Positions 11,305 through 19,562 of a stretch of DNA of 39,593 nucleotides are shown in pieces. Below the pieces are notes generated by a model, which searched no databases, had not been told where the DNA came from, and saw nothing but the letters and a program-made list of their open reading frames with translations. Origin of the DNA: a virus; IMG/VR virus record IMGVR_UViG_3300000117_000054, positions 1 through 39,593 of that record. One strand, given 5' to 3'. Each line of letters starts with the position of its first letter. Position 1 is the stretch's first letter. Made by a program: the position numbers and the translations under genes.

Positions 11305-13623
11305 TCAAAGTCCTTTTTCTCGTTCGTCTGATTCAGCTTTAGCGATGCAACTAGCAGAAGTACAACCGGCAACGCTTTCGATGCTCCAGTCAGAGGAATC
11401 GTACTTGTTCAGCAGCTCAAGGAAACTGACATCAGGGTCAACTGTAATCTCTTGAATTGCCACTAGGTCGTCGTACTTCTCCTTGGAGATGGGCTCCATT
11501 GGCAAACGAGGAAAGGTACCACCGTCAACGTCAAACCGAGCGAGCAAAGCTGCTGAGATGTAGCCACCGTTGTCCTGGATGTTCTCATGAATGAGCTTAG
11601 AGAGGGTCTCGATCTCGTTTTCGCGGAGTTCGATAGTAGCCGACGTGTTGTGATCGGTAAAGGAATTCTGCACGTTGATATACAACCCCCACTGAGCCTC
11701 TACAGGGAGCTGAGAAAGGTCGAACTGATCACAGCCAGGCACGTTAGCCCAGCTTACTTCTGTTGGGATCTCCACCAGGACTTCTTGGACCCGAGGATCA
11801 CTAATGTCGTCAAGAAGATTGCCTTCCTCGTCACGTGCTGATTGAGCTGGGATGACGCTGTAGCCGTACTCGATGAGAGCTGGTACCAAAGGATCATTGA
11901 CGCCAAGGGTGATACGACGGATAAAACGCTGGGCTTTAGGTGCATGCCAGCCAGAGGAGGCGCCGGTAAGCAAGGACTTGGTGCCAGCAGGTTGAACAGT
12001 GGTGATGCGACTTGGAACGCGGATCCCATGCTTTTCACAATAATCCTTGACACCTGCATGAGCAGCCCTACGCCAGCGGGACAGGAAATGACGTTCCTGT
12101 GCTTCGTACATATCTTTTGCACGCTTGCCCTGGCGGCCTTCCATCATCCATTTCAGCCAATCGTAGCCACCAGAATGAACCATGAAATCAAAAAAGCCAG
12201 TGAAAGAAACACCAACGATCGGATCGATCTCCCGACTGTAGCGGTACCTTTCGTGGACGAATTCATGCTGTAGTAGCGCAGCGACCTGGAGTCCAGCGGC
12301 ATAAAACGCGGCGTCTTGGGCTTCATAATCACTCGGGTCAATAGTGTTCAGGTGGACTTCAGCCAGGTTGCAGTGGAAGTCACGGCCAATGATTTCGCCA
12401 CAGGGATTCAAGCCGTAGCGATCCATGCGGTGCTCAAGCTCACGAGGAGCAATGTCTCCAGCCTGGCCGATCAGGTACCTTTCAGCAGCCTTGCGACCTT
12501 GACTGGTGTAAAGCTTCAGGAAGTTCCGCTTCTTGGCTTCAGTGTTAAGCAGGTCAACATTAGCCCGTGCGACAGCCTCAGGAACGTACTGAATAGCACC
12601 TTCGCCAGAGTTGAATTGACTCCTTACGGCATCCTGTACCTCCTTAAGGCTTGGCTTACTGTGGTAGCAGCGCGTGTGGTTGGCCATGCGAAGGGCTTCC
12701 TTTTTTGGATCAACCCTCCAGTTGCCTTCTGAGTCCTGGCTATAGAGCCCCATCTTGGCGGTAGCAGCCTCTGAGTCGCCCTGAGAGAACTGACGCATGC
12801 CAGCGGACCGACGAATGTTACCAGCAACAATACAGGTAGCAGCTTCATCGATTAAAAGGCAGGCTTCGACAGAGGTAAGCTGGCGACCCTTTGCTCCGTT
12901 AAGGATGTCGATCACCTTCCCGAACATACTGGGAAGCTTGACGGGGTTAGCTGTGCCACCAAAACCCTTCAAACGCTTACCGCTTGGGCGGACTTCTGAC
13001 AGGTCGACGTAAACGTGACAGTCAGTATTCCTTAAGACACTGGTTGCCTGGTAAAGGAGCGCCATGTAAGCGTCCTTCCAGCCCTTACGAGAGTCCCCAA
13101 CACGGATGTGGAGTTCATGGTCATCCCAGATGCATTTGGTCTCTTCTAGGCCTGGCTCGGTACCAGTTTCAGAAACAGTTTCCAGAGTGAGAGTCCTTGT
13201 GACCGGAGGCAGTTTACAGATTACGTTCTGCTCCAGGACCGCTCCAGTGCCAGATCCCTGCATAGCAAGGTCCACCAGGAGACCGAAGGCCTGCAGGTCC
13301 TTAATATGAGTTGATGTGCAGTTGTAATAGCCAGAAAAGTTCTCGGGCTTCTTGCTCCAGTCAGTACCAGCCACCCAGAAGGCACGGCCAGAAGGAAATG
13401 CCCGTTGGGCCAAAGCTTGCTCCCTTACAAGCGTATACTCCTCTTGAGTGTAGCCACCAATCTCCGCAATATCATTAACAGTCCGAAGCATTGCTTCTTG
13501 GAAATTCTCCCTTGTGCCGTCCTCTTTGCGGCGGCTGTACGTCCGCATCATAACCACCTCGGCACTGGGTGCTGAGTCTCGAAACGGCTTGGACTCTGTG
13601 GGCTGGAATTCAAAAATGCTCAT
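11305..13623 (-). CDS. Adenosylcobalamin-dependent (class II) ribonucleotide reductase
   Basis: The protein is 772 aa and resembles the monomeric ribonucleoside-triphosphate reductase of Lactobacillus leichmannii. Visible residues are C102 (SGYYNCTST) and C418 (FHCNLAEV), the reducible pair. LNPCGE gives N406, the thiyl-radical Cys408 and Glu410. C754/C759 (GCTSASC) form the C-terminal shuttle. QPAGTKS follows later in the barrel. It reduces ribonucleotides without oxygen or a second subunit but needs coenzyme B12-type cobalamin, presumably from the host. The ATG at 13623 (MSIFEFQPTE) is chosen because it overlaps the HNH stop by 14 bases; the longer frame to 13725 lies inside the HNH gene. 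Confidence 0.93.
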   Translation of the reverse strand: MSIFEFQPTESKPFRDSAPSAEVVMMRTYSRRKEDGTRENFQEAMLRTVNDIAEIGGYTQEEYTLVREQALAQRAFPSGRAFWVAGTDWSKKPENFSGYYNCTSTHIKDLQAFGLLVDLAMQGSGTGAVLEQNVICKLPPVTRTLTLETVSETGTEPGLEETKCIWDDHELHIRVGDSRKGWKDAYMALLYQATSVLRNTDCHVYVDLSEVRPSGKRLKGFGGTANPVKLPSMFGKVIDILNGAKGRQLTSVEACLLIDEAATCIVAGNIRRSAGMRQFSQGDSEAATAKMGLYSQDSEGNWRVDPKKEALRMANHTRCYHSKPSLKEVQDAVRSQFNSGEGAIQYVPEAVARANVDLLNTEAKKRNFLKLYTSQGRKAAERYLIGQAGDIAPRELEHRMDRYGLNPCGEIIGRDFHCNLAEVHLNTIDPSDYEAQDAAFYAAGLQVAALLQHEFVHERYRYSREIDPIVGVSFTGFFDFMVHSGGYDWLKWMMEGRQGKRAKDMYEAQERHFLSRWRRAAHAGVKDYCEKHGIRVPSRITTVQPAGTKSLLTGASSGWHAPKAQRFIRRITLGVNDPLVPALIEYGYSVIPAQSARDEEGNLLDDISDPRVQEVLVEIPTEVSWANVPGCDQFDLSQLPVEAQWGLYINVQNSFTDHNTSATIELRENEIETLSKLIHENIQDNGGYISAALLARFDVDGGTFPRLPMEPISKEKYDDLVAIQEITVDPDVSFLELLNKYDSSDWSIESVAGCTSASCIAKAESDEREKGL

Positions 13624-14146
13624 TAGTGGTTTCTCGGTAAAGTTTGCAGACTGCGGCATGCGCCTCTTCAGGAGTGCCGAAGGTCGGGGTCCAGTGGAGG
13701 ACTCCCATGTGTGTGAACTGGCCATGATAACGGCCAGAAGGCGAGCCGTCGCGTTGCTTGTGCTCTACGACGCCCTTGAGGCCCGTGCGGTTTTCCGCCT
13801 CGGACATCTGGATCTTAGCATGGTGACGTCGATGATCGCCACGCTTTTCGTAGACAAGATTACTAAAACTGTTGTTCAGCTTGTTCTCGTCTATGTGGTG
13901 GACGTCCATCGGGTAATCGAAATGATTTGCCGTGAAAGCAGCTATCACCATGCGATGGACTAATCCAAGTTTGTTGATCGTGCTGGGATTAACCGTGCAA
14001 TGTCCACTAGCATTCTGACGCTGCTTCAGGACGCGGCCAGAGATCTTGCGACGGTTGCCCAAAGAGCACCTGTCGAAGGTTCTGATCACGCCGTCTGCAG
14101 AGGCATAGTACTCGGGGACACCCTTGATGGGCAGGAATAAGTCCAT
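13610..14146 (-). CDS. HNH homing endonuclease with NUMOD4 and AP2-type domains
   Basis: The protein is 178 aa. The N terminus, IKGVPEYYASADGVIRTF, is a NUMOD4-like DNA-binding motif. The HNH core follows: VHRMVIAAF, DVHHIDENKLNNSFSNL. The C-terminal TGLKGVVEHK ... FGTPEEAHAAV is AP2-like. The gene sits directly 5' of ribonucleotide reductase and overlaps its start by 14 bases, so the two are co-transcribed. Free-standing homing enzymes often lie next to the conserved gene they target; here the reductase gene in related phages is the obvious candidate. No intron is seen in the reductase itself. Confidence 0.92.
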   Translation of the reverse strand: MDLFLPIKGVPEYYASADGVIRTFDRCSLGNRRKISGRVLKQRQNASGHCTVNPSTINKLGLVHRMVIAAFTANHFDYPMDVHHIDENKLNNSFSNLVYEKRGDHRRHHAKIQMSEAENRTGLKGVVEHKQRDGSPSGRYHGQFTHMGVLHWTPTFGTPEEAHAAVCKLYRETTNEHF

Positions 14147-14186
14147 TACATTCGCGTAGGGAAAGGTTACCTAGTCAGCTTACAGT

Positions 14187-14208
14187 AAAAAGAGGGCTCT
14201 AAGCCCTC
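14187..14208 (-). terminator. Intrinsic terminator
   Basis: A perfect seven-pair stem GAGGGCT/AGCCCTC with a TAG loop, followed by five T on the minus strand, 25 bases after the stop of the 48-aa gene. Confidence 0.88.
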
Positions 14209-14232
14209 CCTTGTAACAATTTTGAAACTGCT

Positions 14233-14379
14233 TTACTCGGTAGCAACAACCTTGATAATCAGGCATCCAGGATACTGTCTCCTGGTCAGCTCGATGGCTG
14301 TCTCAATGTCCGGGCAGAAGTGAAGAAGATGCGAGGCGGTGTCTTCGCTCATTCTTCTGTAGGTAACGTCGTAGCGCAT
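14233..14379 (-). CDS. Hypothetical small protein, 48 aa
   Basis: The product begins MRYDVTYRRMSEDTASHLLH and reads as strand-helix-strand (AIELTRRQYPGCLIIKVV), a compact alpha/beta fold. Its ATG is two bases after the stop of 14382-14573. CTGGAGAAC supplies a ribosome site. No family is recognised. Confidence 0.66.
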   Translation of the reverse strand: MRYDVTYRRMSEDTASHLLHFCPDIETAIELTRRQYPGCLIIKVVATE

Positions 14380-14381
14380 GA

Positions 14382-14573
14382 TCAGTTCTCCAGGGTAGCG
14401 TTAGAAACACGGATCCAGTTCTGAAAGTTCTCAGACTGGTCGAAGGCGCGGCAAGCCGCGTAAGCAGATGTTGCTTGAACAGAGAACTGCCGGAACCAGT
14501 CACCTCTGTAGTAACGGGCAACGACGCGGAAATTCTGTTCCTTAGCTGTAAAGCGACGGAAGAAATTGAACAT
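14382..14573 (-). CDS. Hypothetical small basic protein, 63 aa
   Basis: The product begins MFNFFRRFTAKEQNFRVVAR and follows a strand-helix-strand pattern (QFSVQATSAYAACRAFDQ ... WIRVSNATLEN) like its neighbour at 14233. CCAAGGAGG precedes the start by seven bases and the unit has a TGCTACAAT promoter. No family is recognised. Confidence 0.68.
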   Translation of the reverse strand: MFNFFRRFTAKEQNFRVVARYYRGDWFRQFSVQATSAYAACRAFDQSENFQNWIRVSNATLEN

Positions 14574-14603
14574 TGTGTAGGCCTCCTTGGTGTGTACGAA
14601 AAA

Positions 14604-14612
14604 ATTGTAGCA
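14604..14612 (-). promoter_or_regulatory. Extended -10 promoter TGCTACAAT
   Basis: Minus strand TGCTACAAT, the same nine bases as the three leader copies, but with a different leader of about 30 bases that still ends CCAAGGAGG before the 14573 start. Confidence 0.65.
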
Positions 14613-14613
14613 G

Positions 14614-14763
14614 TTAGCTGGCGGATTCGGGAGCAGGTTTACGATCCCTAAAGAATTGAATCTGCTGAGAGGCCATTGGAGACGAGTCGATCTCCTGGTA
14701 ATTGGACTCGTAAGGGCTACTGCTTTTACAAGAGCAGCTGTTGCAGGGAGTTTTGCAGGTCAT
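14614..14763 (-). CDS. Cys-rich small protein, 49 aa
   Basis: The product begins MTCKTPCNSCSCKSSSPYES: four cysteines in ten residues (CxxxCxxCxC), able to bind a metal ion or cluster. The remainder is polar with no clear fold. An in-frame ATG at 14811 would add 16 residues and overlaps the previous stop (ATGATG); that start is equally possible by operon layout. I prefer 14763 because the cysteine cluster follows it directly, though no ribosome site is seen there. Confidence 0.55.
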   Translation of the reverse strand: MTCKTPCNSCSCKSSSPYESNYQEIDSSPMASQQIQFFRDRKPAPESAS

Positions 14764-14807
14764 AGTGTTCAGGCGATAGTTGAGTCGACTAAGGCAAAAG
14801 CCTGGCA

Positions 14808-14939
14808 TCATTTGCCTTGGCCCCGGTAAGGCTTCTTGGACTTCTTCTTGAAGGAGCCACGTTTGCGTAAGCCGTCACCAATTGAGGTGCGTTTCTTTGG
14901 ACCGCCTTGAAAATCGTCAATCTTAGAGTAGAAAGCCAT
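14808..14939 (-). CDS. Highly basic small protein, 43 aa
   Basis: The product begins MAFYSKIDDFQGGPKKRTSI and ends KRGSFKKKSKKPYRGQGK: about a third Lys/Arg and probably disordered, so nucleic-acid binding is likely. It resembles in composition the basic-protein cluster at 36.1-37.2 kb. A TGCTACACT extended -10 lies 27 bases upstream. Confidence 0.62.
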   Translation of the reverse strand: MAFYSKIDDFQGGPKKRTSIGDGLRKRGSFKKKSKKPYRGQGK

Positions 14940-14965
14940 AGGAAGAAGGGGTGAAGTACTTGTTC

Positions 14966-14974
14966 AGTGTAGCA
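14966..14974 (-). promoter_or_regulatory. Extended -10 promoter TGCTACACT
   Basis: Minus strand TGCTACACT, identical to the element at 1708-1716, near the end of the upstream membrane-protein gene's coding region and in front of the 43-aa basic protein. Confidence 0.55.
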
Positions 14975-14976
14975 GG

Positions 14977-15216
14977 TCAGGGTTGTTCCCTGTCCCAAAG
15001 GTTTACAAAAGCAAACGGAGGAGGGCTGGGCCAACCAGCCTCTTTGCTGAGTTTAGTCAATTGCCTGTGCATCCGCCAAGCCATAAACTTCATACGGTAG
15101 TTGATGTAGAAGATCTGAATCTTTAAGCTGGTTGCTGTGAGGACGGCAGCCGTTTCCTCTGGCCAGATCAGAAGCGCTGCGATGATGGCGCCACAAAGAA
15201 AATAAGTGCCTTGCAT
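14977..15216 (-). CDS. Small membrane-anchored protein, 79 aa
   Basis: MQGTYFLCGAIIAALLIW gives an N-terminal membrane helix (about residues 4-18, possibly to 32). A basic amphipathic middle (INYRMKFMAWRMHRQLTKL) and a Pro-rich end (SPPPFAFVNLWDREQ) follow. The ATG at 15216 is two bases after the upstream stop with CGGAG in front; a GTG at 15225 is an alternative. Lying two genes below a secreted muramidase, it might take part in lysis, but this is only a positional guess. Confidence 0.66.
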   Translation of the reverse strand: MQGTYFLCGAIIAALLIWPEETAAVLTATSLKIQIFYINYRMKFMAWRMHRQLTKLSKEAGWPSPPPFAFVNLWDREQP

Positions 15217-15218
15217 AG

Positions 15219-15404
15219 TTACCACTCCGGGTTATGGAATACGTGCAGAAGAACAGCATCTGTTGGGATGAGTTCAGCGGCAGAAAGAGTTGCTCTGGTT
15301 TTGTCGCGAGCCAAAAGGTCAAGGTTGTAGGTCTTTTGGTTGGACTCCCTGTAGACGGCTCTGTAAAGCTTCATAGGTGCGTACCCTGGGGACATGTCAA
15401 TCAT
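15219..15404 (-). CDS. Hypothetical protein, 61 aa
   Basis: The product begins MIDMSPGYAPMKLYRAVYRE and shows a strand-helix-strand layout (TYNLDLLARDKTRATLSAAEL ... AVLLHVFHNPEW). The ATG at 15404 overlaps the muramidase stop (ATGA) and is preferred to 15428. No family is recognised. Confidence 0.68.
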   Translation of the reverse strand: MIDMSPGYAPMKLYRAVYRESNQKTYNLDLLARDKTRATLSAAELIPTDAVLLHVFHNPEW

Positions 15405-16057
15405 GGCAGAGCACCCCTCTCTTGCCAAGTCTCCTTAATACTTCTTAACACTTTGGCTGCCTCGACTCTCGTGATGTGAGCTCGATTGCCACCAACATGG
15501 TCGTAGTACCCTCGGCCATAGCTGTATTCAACGGAAGCCCACTCGCGGGCCAGTGCCCTCAGAGCTGCCCCGATGTTGTCATGACTACCTTGTAGATAGG
15601 AGAAGATGATTGGCCTCTTGTAGAGGACTAGGGCCGCCATCAGGCGATCCTGAATCTCTGGGGTGAACTTGTCTGAGTACGAGACAGAAGAGCTGTCAAT
15701 GGCGAAACGAAGCGTCTTAGGGATGAACTGGTACCGGCCAACGGCATACAGCCAGTCTCTTTGCATGTCTATGACCTGTGCCACGGTAAATCCAGCAAAA
15801 GAGCTACCTGTGAGGCCCTTGATACCTTGAGGGGTGTCACCGGCCCAGCCTCTATTGACTGAGTCGTAGTTTCCTTCGCCCTTAGCCAGGAGATCGGCCA
15901 GAGGCTTTAGCTGGACGTGGATCGGGTCTGAATACTCCGGGTTAACGCAATACGATCCCGGTGAGGCCTCTGTTGCTTGAATGGGTAAAGAAAAGGCCCC
16001 TAATCCACCTAGCGCTGAAGCGAGGAGGGTAGGAGCCAGAAGTCTTCGACAGATCAT
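15401..16057 (-). CDS. Secreted lysozyme-like muramidase
   Basis: The protein is 218 aa. MICRRLLAPTLLASALGG starts a signal peptide running to about SLPIQATEA. The body resembles lysozyme-superfamily enzymes: LLAKGEGNYDSVNRG with a candidate catalytic Glu, later AVGRYQFIPKTL and the FTPEIQDRLMAALVLY helix. Such enzymes cut the glycan strands of peptidoglycan. With a signal peptide it would reach the periplasm without a holin, or be part of the virion. It differs from the GH24 endolysin at 32446. It is followed by two small coupled genes and preceded by glutaredoxin three bases away. Confidence 0.74.
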   Translation of the reverse strand: MICRRLLAPTLLASALGGLGAFSLPIQATEASPGSYCVNPEYSDPIHVQLKPLADLLAKGEGNYDSVNRGWAGDTPQGIKGLTGSSFAGFTVAQVIDMQRDWLYAVGRYQFIPKTLRFAIDSSSVSYSDKFTPEIQDRLMAALVLYKRPIIFSYLQGSHDNIGAALRALAREWASVEYSYGRGYYDHVGGNRAHITRVEAAKVLRSIKETWQERGALP

Positions 16058-16060
16058 AAG

Positions 16061-16258
16061 TTAAGAGTTTCGTAGGAACCTGGCGAGTTCGGTGAAGCCA
16101 CCGACGGGTTCGCCATCGATCTCAATATACGGTACAGTTTTCCATAATGCACTCTTTTCGTTAACTTCTATGTACTGGATCCCCTTCAAATCCAGTAGCT
16201 TCTTGGCCTTAACGCACCAAGGACAATCAGGAAGGGTGTTGATAATTGCGTTTGGCAT
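16061..16258 (-). CDS. Glutaredoxin
   Basis: The protein is 65 aa, shorter than the usual 80-100. The active site CPWC (residues 12-15) follows the strand MPNAIINTLPD. TVPYIEIDGEPVGGFTEL gives the cis-proline TVP loop and the GG glutathione-binding turn. It transfers electrons from glutathione to disulphides. In this phage the natural client is the C-terminal cysteine pair of the ribonucleotide reductase. Its start lies inside the 3' end of the upstream HNH gene (32-base overlap). Confidence 0.9.
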   Translation of the reverse strand: MPNAIINTLPDCPWCVKAKKLLDLKGIQYIEVNEKSALWKTVPYIEIDGEPVGGFTELARFLRNS

Positions 16259-16676
16259 CGATAGCCTCCTGTAGTGTTTTGTAAGTTTTGCTCCAGCTAC
16301 CGGTCTTGTGGAAACGATAGCCGCCAGTAGTATTCTGGTGAATGCCCTGAGGTAGGCCGTTGGCCTTAGGCTCGAATACCCTGTTCTTCATGTTAACCGA
16401 ATGGTCGCACCAGCGCAAGTTGTCCAGGCTGTTGTTGTGGCCATTCCTGTCCAGATGGTCGACAAATAGGGGATTTTGCCCATTCATCTTAATCATGATG
16501 ACGCGGTGGACGTAGTGGGTCTTACCTTCCCACTTGCAGGCCCAGTACCTGGTAGTTTTCCAGCCAACCGGCTTACCCTTTCTGCGACGAGGACCGCCAT
16601 CGCTGGCCCACACCAGGCCCGAAGGCGAGGTGGAGTCAACGACGACGGCGTCGAGTAGGCTCTGCGGGATGATCAT
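16227..16676 (-). CDS. HNH homing endonuclease
   Basis: The protein is 149 aa. The VDSTSPSGLVW phrase near the N terminus is shared with the HNH genes at 2462 and 24065. The HNH core is HYVHRVIMIKMNG, FVDHLDRNGHNNSLDNLRW. The C-terminal half (GLPQGIHQNTTGGYRF ... TLQEAIDAKRNY) is AP2-like but shortened. The ATG overlaps the metallophosphatase stop (ATGA) and the 3' end covers the start of glutaredoxin, so the insertion lies between two host-like genes of the same unit. Confidence 0.9.
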   Translation of the reverse strand: MIIPQSLLDAVVVDSTSPSGLVWASDGGPRRRKGKPVGWKTTRYWACKWEGKTHYVHRVIMIKMNGQNPLFVDHLDRNGHNNSLDNLRWCDHSVNMKNRVFEPKANGLPQGIHQNTTGGYRFHKTGSWSKTYKTLQEAIDAKRNYQHPS

Positions 16677-17944
16677 ATGATCACCTGAACAATTGTCTGA
16701 GGCTCTCGCATTGCGAGATGAGCTTTATCAGCGGATTTCGCATTGTAGGCGGCAAGCTTAGAGATAATTTCATAGCCTTCCACTCCATCCACATTTTGAA
16801 GGTCAGCCTTGAAGCCATCGAGGCCTTGAGGCGTGACCACATGAATGTTCTGCGCACTTTTCGAGATGAAGCCCAATGCTTCCTCAGAATAGGCGTTAGA
16901 ACCCACGAGACTGGCGTTGCGAGAAACGTAGTCAGAGATAACCGTCGCATGGATGTGACCGCAGAGGATGTGCGTAACATTGACTCCCTTGGCAGCGTAC
17001 TTGCCAATCATAGCTTGGACTTTTTTCTGATCCGTAGCTGAGACCTGATGGCCGTGTAGTCCTAGGAAGGTTTCGTTGTGGATTGAGAAGATAGCCTCGT
17101 TGGCCTGGAAGTCATGGAAGCGCATGCCTTTGTCTTCTGTGGCGTCAAACAGAGCTTGAAGCATTGCGTAGATGGTGAAGTCGTAGCTATCGGTAGCTAC
17201 CACGTCAACCCAGCCAAGGTTCTCTTTTGCCCGAGATTCGTTACCTGCGACACCAAAGCAATCGATAAAGAAATCAGACCTGAGGTCCATCAGGAACTGC
17301 TTGTATAAGTGAGTGGCAAGGATGGTGGCGCGTGCGCGGTTGGTGCTCATGGCCAGTAGCTCGTCAAGTCGACGGTCGCTGTTCATCAGGTCACCACCGA
17401 AGAAGACAACGACACGCTCAACGCCGTAAGCCTTGCCAAGCAACTTAGCTTTTTGAGCTAAAAGTGCCAGACGTTTTGCTCCGACCTCAAAGTCAAATCG
17501 ATTGGTCGGCAGGTTGACCAGCTCATTCCAGTGGTTATCACTGAGATGTACCACCAATGCAGCAGCATTTGGATCGAGTGGACCAGTGCGGCGAGGACAA
17601 TCAGCAAGAGCTCTGCCATGAGTCGAAAGTTCAGCCAGAATCGCTTCATTGTAAGCTGTAACGGCGTTTTCGATTCGGGCATGTTCACGGAAGGCTTTTC
17701 CTGCGATGCGGTTTTGGTCAGATAGCCGTTGGTTGGCTTTGGCTAGTTGAACGTTTGCTTCGACTGTTTCATGGTCTATCTGAGGACCAGTTAGCTCTGT
17801 CTTGATGTAGGCACGAAGCTGATTGGGTTTTGCCAAGTACGGATGGCGACGATGAAGCTCTGTAGCTGCGCCAAGGTAAGAGCCATACTCTTCGTATAGC
17901 TCTGCGACCTCATCACGCAAATGGCTGATTGGAGTCATGCTCAT
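16673..17944 (-). CDS. Calcineurin-like metallophosphoesterase
   Basis: The protein is 423 aa. The N-terminal third is helical (helix-turn-helix-like start, then a coiled stretch). The catalytic part shows the motifs in order: VVHLSDNHWN (D-x-H), FFGGDLMN (GD), GVAGNESR (GN, with Glu where GNH is usual), FLGLHGH and ILCGHIHA (GH-x-H). Two metal ions are expected. Phage relatives are usually called metallophosphatases; substrate unknown, with DNA-end or nucleotide hydrolysis possible. The Glu in place of His in the third motif is worth checking. It begins inside the last 32 bases of primase. Confidence 0.84.
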   Translation of the reverse strand: MSMTPISHLRDEVAELYEEYGSYLGAATELHRRHPYLAKPNQLRAYIKTELTGPQIDHETVEANVQLAKANQRLSDQNRIAGKAFREHARIENAVTAYNEAILAELSTHGRALADCPRRTGPLDPNAAALVVHLSDNHWNELVNLPTNRFDFEVGAKRLALLAQKAKLLGKAYGVERVVVFFGGDLMNSDRRLDELLAMSTNRARATILATHLYKQFLMDLRSDFFIDCFGVAGNESRAKENLGWVDVVATDSYDFTIYAMLQALFDATEDKGMRFHDFQANEAIFSIHNETFLGLHGHQVSATDQKKVQAMIGKYAAKGVNVTHILCGHIHATVISDYVSRNASLVGSNAYSEEALGFISKSAQNIHVVTPQGLDGFKADLQNVDGVEGYEIISKLAAYNAKSADKAHLAMREPQTIVQVII

Positions 17945-19553
17945 AGAGTTCGGGGGCTATATCCTTCAGCAGTATATCAGTGCAATGACGAAGAACGCCT
18001 GGGCTGTCATTAATGTAAACATTGGGCTGAATAACAGTGCGTAACTGTTGCAAGAAGAACGGTTCGGCTGCTGCTACGACGGCCATGATGCTGTGTGGAG
18101 TCAGGTCCGTGGCACAGTGCTGGTCGAGCTCCTCAAGACGCTTCACAAGCCATCTGAGGGGTGGGTGAGTTACTTTGCTCAGCAAGGGGCGTAACTGGTC
18201 CCGATGCTGAGGGCAGTGGACGAAGATCCGCAATGTGCGTCGCTCTGCGGTTGTGCGGGTCTTGACAGGACTGGGCGGCTTCCACTGGCGCTCCTCTACC
18301 TCAACAGTACGATTAGCCCAAGACTTGACGACGTCTTTGGCCTCTTTGTCGCTCTGGGACAGGACGCGAGCAACCTTGTCGATGTAATGGGCACGTACCG
18401 CGTTAGAGCGCAAGCCGTCAATCACTTTACGCAGGGCGTTCTCCACCTCTGTGACGTGAGCGCTATTGTTCTTGTCTAGATCACCTGCCCAGAAATCGAT
18501 TACCCAGTCAAGCCAAGGAATAGCACTGGCTACTAGGTTATGAAATTCCATTGAGCCACTCTCGCGGCAGATCTCGTCGGGGTCTTTGCCCGCAGGGAGC
18601 TGAGCAACGTTGATCTGAATCTCGCCTTTCTGAGCCATTGAACCAGCGGCGGAGATGAATTGCTGAACTGCTTTCTTACCTCCTTCATCGCCATCGAAGC
18701 AAAGAACGAAGTTGTCCGCAGCTCTAGCTAGACGTTGAAGGATGATTGGATCAGGGGCTCCAGTGCCCTGCATAGCAACTACGTTAGCGATACCATGCTG
18801 CCACAAGGAGACCACATCTAAGTGACCCTCCACAAAGATCAAGGAGCCTGTCATGCGTGCAGCTTCTTTGGCTCGTACCTCGTTAAATACCAGCTGCTTC
18901 TTATGGAACAAGTCACCATCGGCGCTGTTCTTGTACTTGGCAGGCTGCTCCTCTTTGCTCTTTGTAGCGCGGCCAGTCCAGCCCACCAGCTCGTTTCGGT
19001 GGTTCAAGATGGGCACGGTAATACGCCCAGCGAAGTAGCCAGAAGAAGCAAAGCCCAGTCCGAACTCCTTGCTGGCGGCGGCGGTTAATCCGCGATCTTT
19101 CAGGATCTGACGAATGCGCCCAGCTTTAGGGTCACGCAGGTTTTTCCGATATAACTGCTGCTCGTGCTCCAGGTGTCTCAGAGACTCCATGCGCAGAGCC
19201 TTTCGCCTGGCCTGCTCTTCCTGGCTGATGCCGTCGGTTTCCAGCTCGATCCCCAGGATAGATGCTGCCAGGTTCGCTGCATCGACAAAGTCCAGCCCCT
19301 TAACCTGCTTGGCATACGCGATAGCGTCTCCACCGTTTCTGCAGACATGGCAAAAACAGAAGCCCTTGTCGTCATTAATGGTAAGCGAAGGGTTGCTGTC
19401 TTCGTGCCATACGCACTGAGTGACGAACTCTCGACCTACCTTTTTGAGACTGCCCCCTAGCTCCTCAACAATCTTTGAGACGGGGGCGGATTTGAGCTTA
19501 TCAATCGAGGCTTGTGCAATTGCCATAGAAGTACGTGGGGTAGTTAGCCCCAT
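17913..19553 (-). CDS. DnaG-type DNA primase
   Basis: The protein is 546 aa. The N-terminal zinc-binding domain shows CVWH (C47, H50) and CHVC (C68, C71), the CHC2 type. The catalytic TOPRIM part has FVEGHLDVVSL and CFDGDEGGKKAVQ (Glu and DxD metal ligands), following a primase core (LKDRGLTAAASKEFGLGFA). It makes RNA primers for replication and should work with the DnaB-like helicase encoded at 29973. The C-terminal region past about residue 430 is helical and could bind helicase. Start uncertain: 19553 has GGTAGG close by, while 19526 (MAIAQAS) lacks a site. Confidence 0.92.
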   Translation of the reverse strand: MGLTTPRTSMAIAQASIDKLKSAPVSKIVEELGGSLKKVGREFVTQCVWHEDSNPSLTINDDKGFCFCHVCRNGGDAIAYAKQVKGLDFVDAANLAASILGIELETDGISQEEQARRKALRMESLRHLEHEQQLYRKNLRDPKAGRIRQILKDRGLTAAASKEFGLGFASSGYFAGRITVPILNHRNELVGWTGRATKSKEEQPAKYKNSADGDLFHKKQLVFNEVRAKEAARMTGSLIFVEGHLDVVSLWQHGIANVVAMQGTGAPDPIILQRLARAADNFVLCFDGDEGGKKAVQQFISAAGSMAQKGEIQINVAQLPAGKDPDEICRESGSMEFHNLVASAIPWLDWVIDFWAGDLDKNNSAHVTEVENALRKVIDGLRSNAVRAHYIDKVARVLSQSDKEAKDVVKSWANRTVEVEERQWKPPSPVKTRTTAERRTLRIFVHCPQHRDQLRPLLSKVTHPPLRWLVKRLEELDQHCATDLTPHSIMAVVAAAEPFFLQQLRTVIQPNVYINDSPGVLRHCTDILLKDIAPELYEHDSNQPFA

Positions 19554-19562
19554 CCTACCATG

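Noticed and set aside
13624-13725. Longer ribonucleotide reductase starting at 13725
   Set aside because: The extra 34 residues lie inside the HNH gene in another frame and do not resemble reductase N termini.
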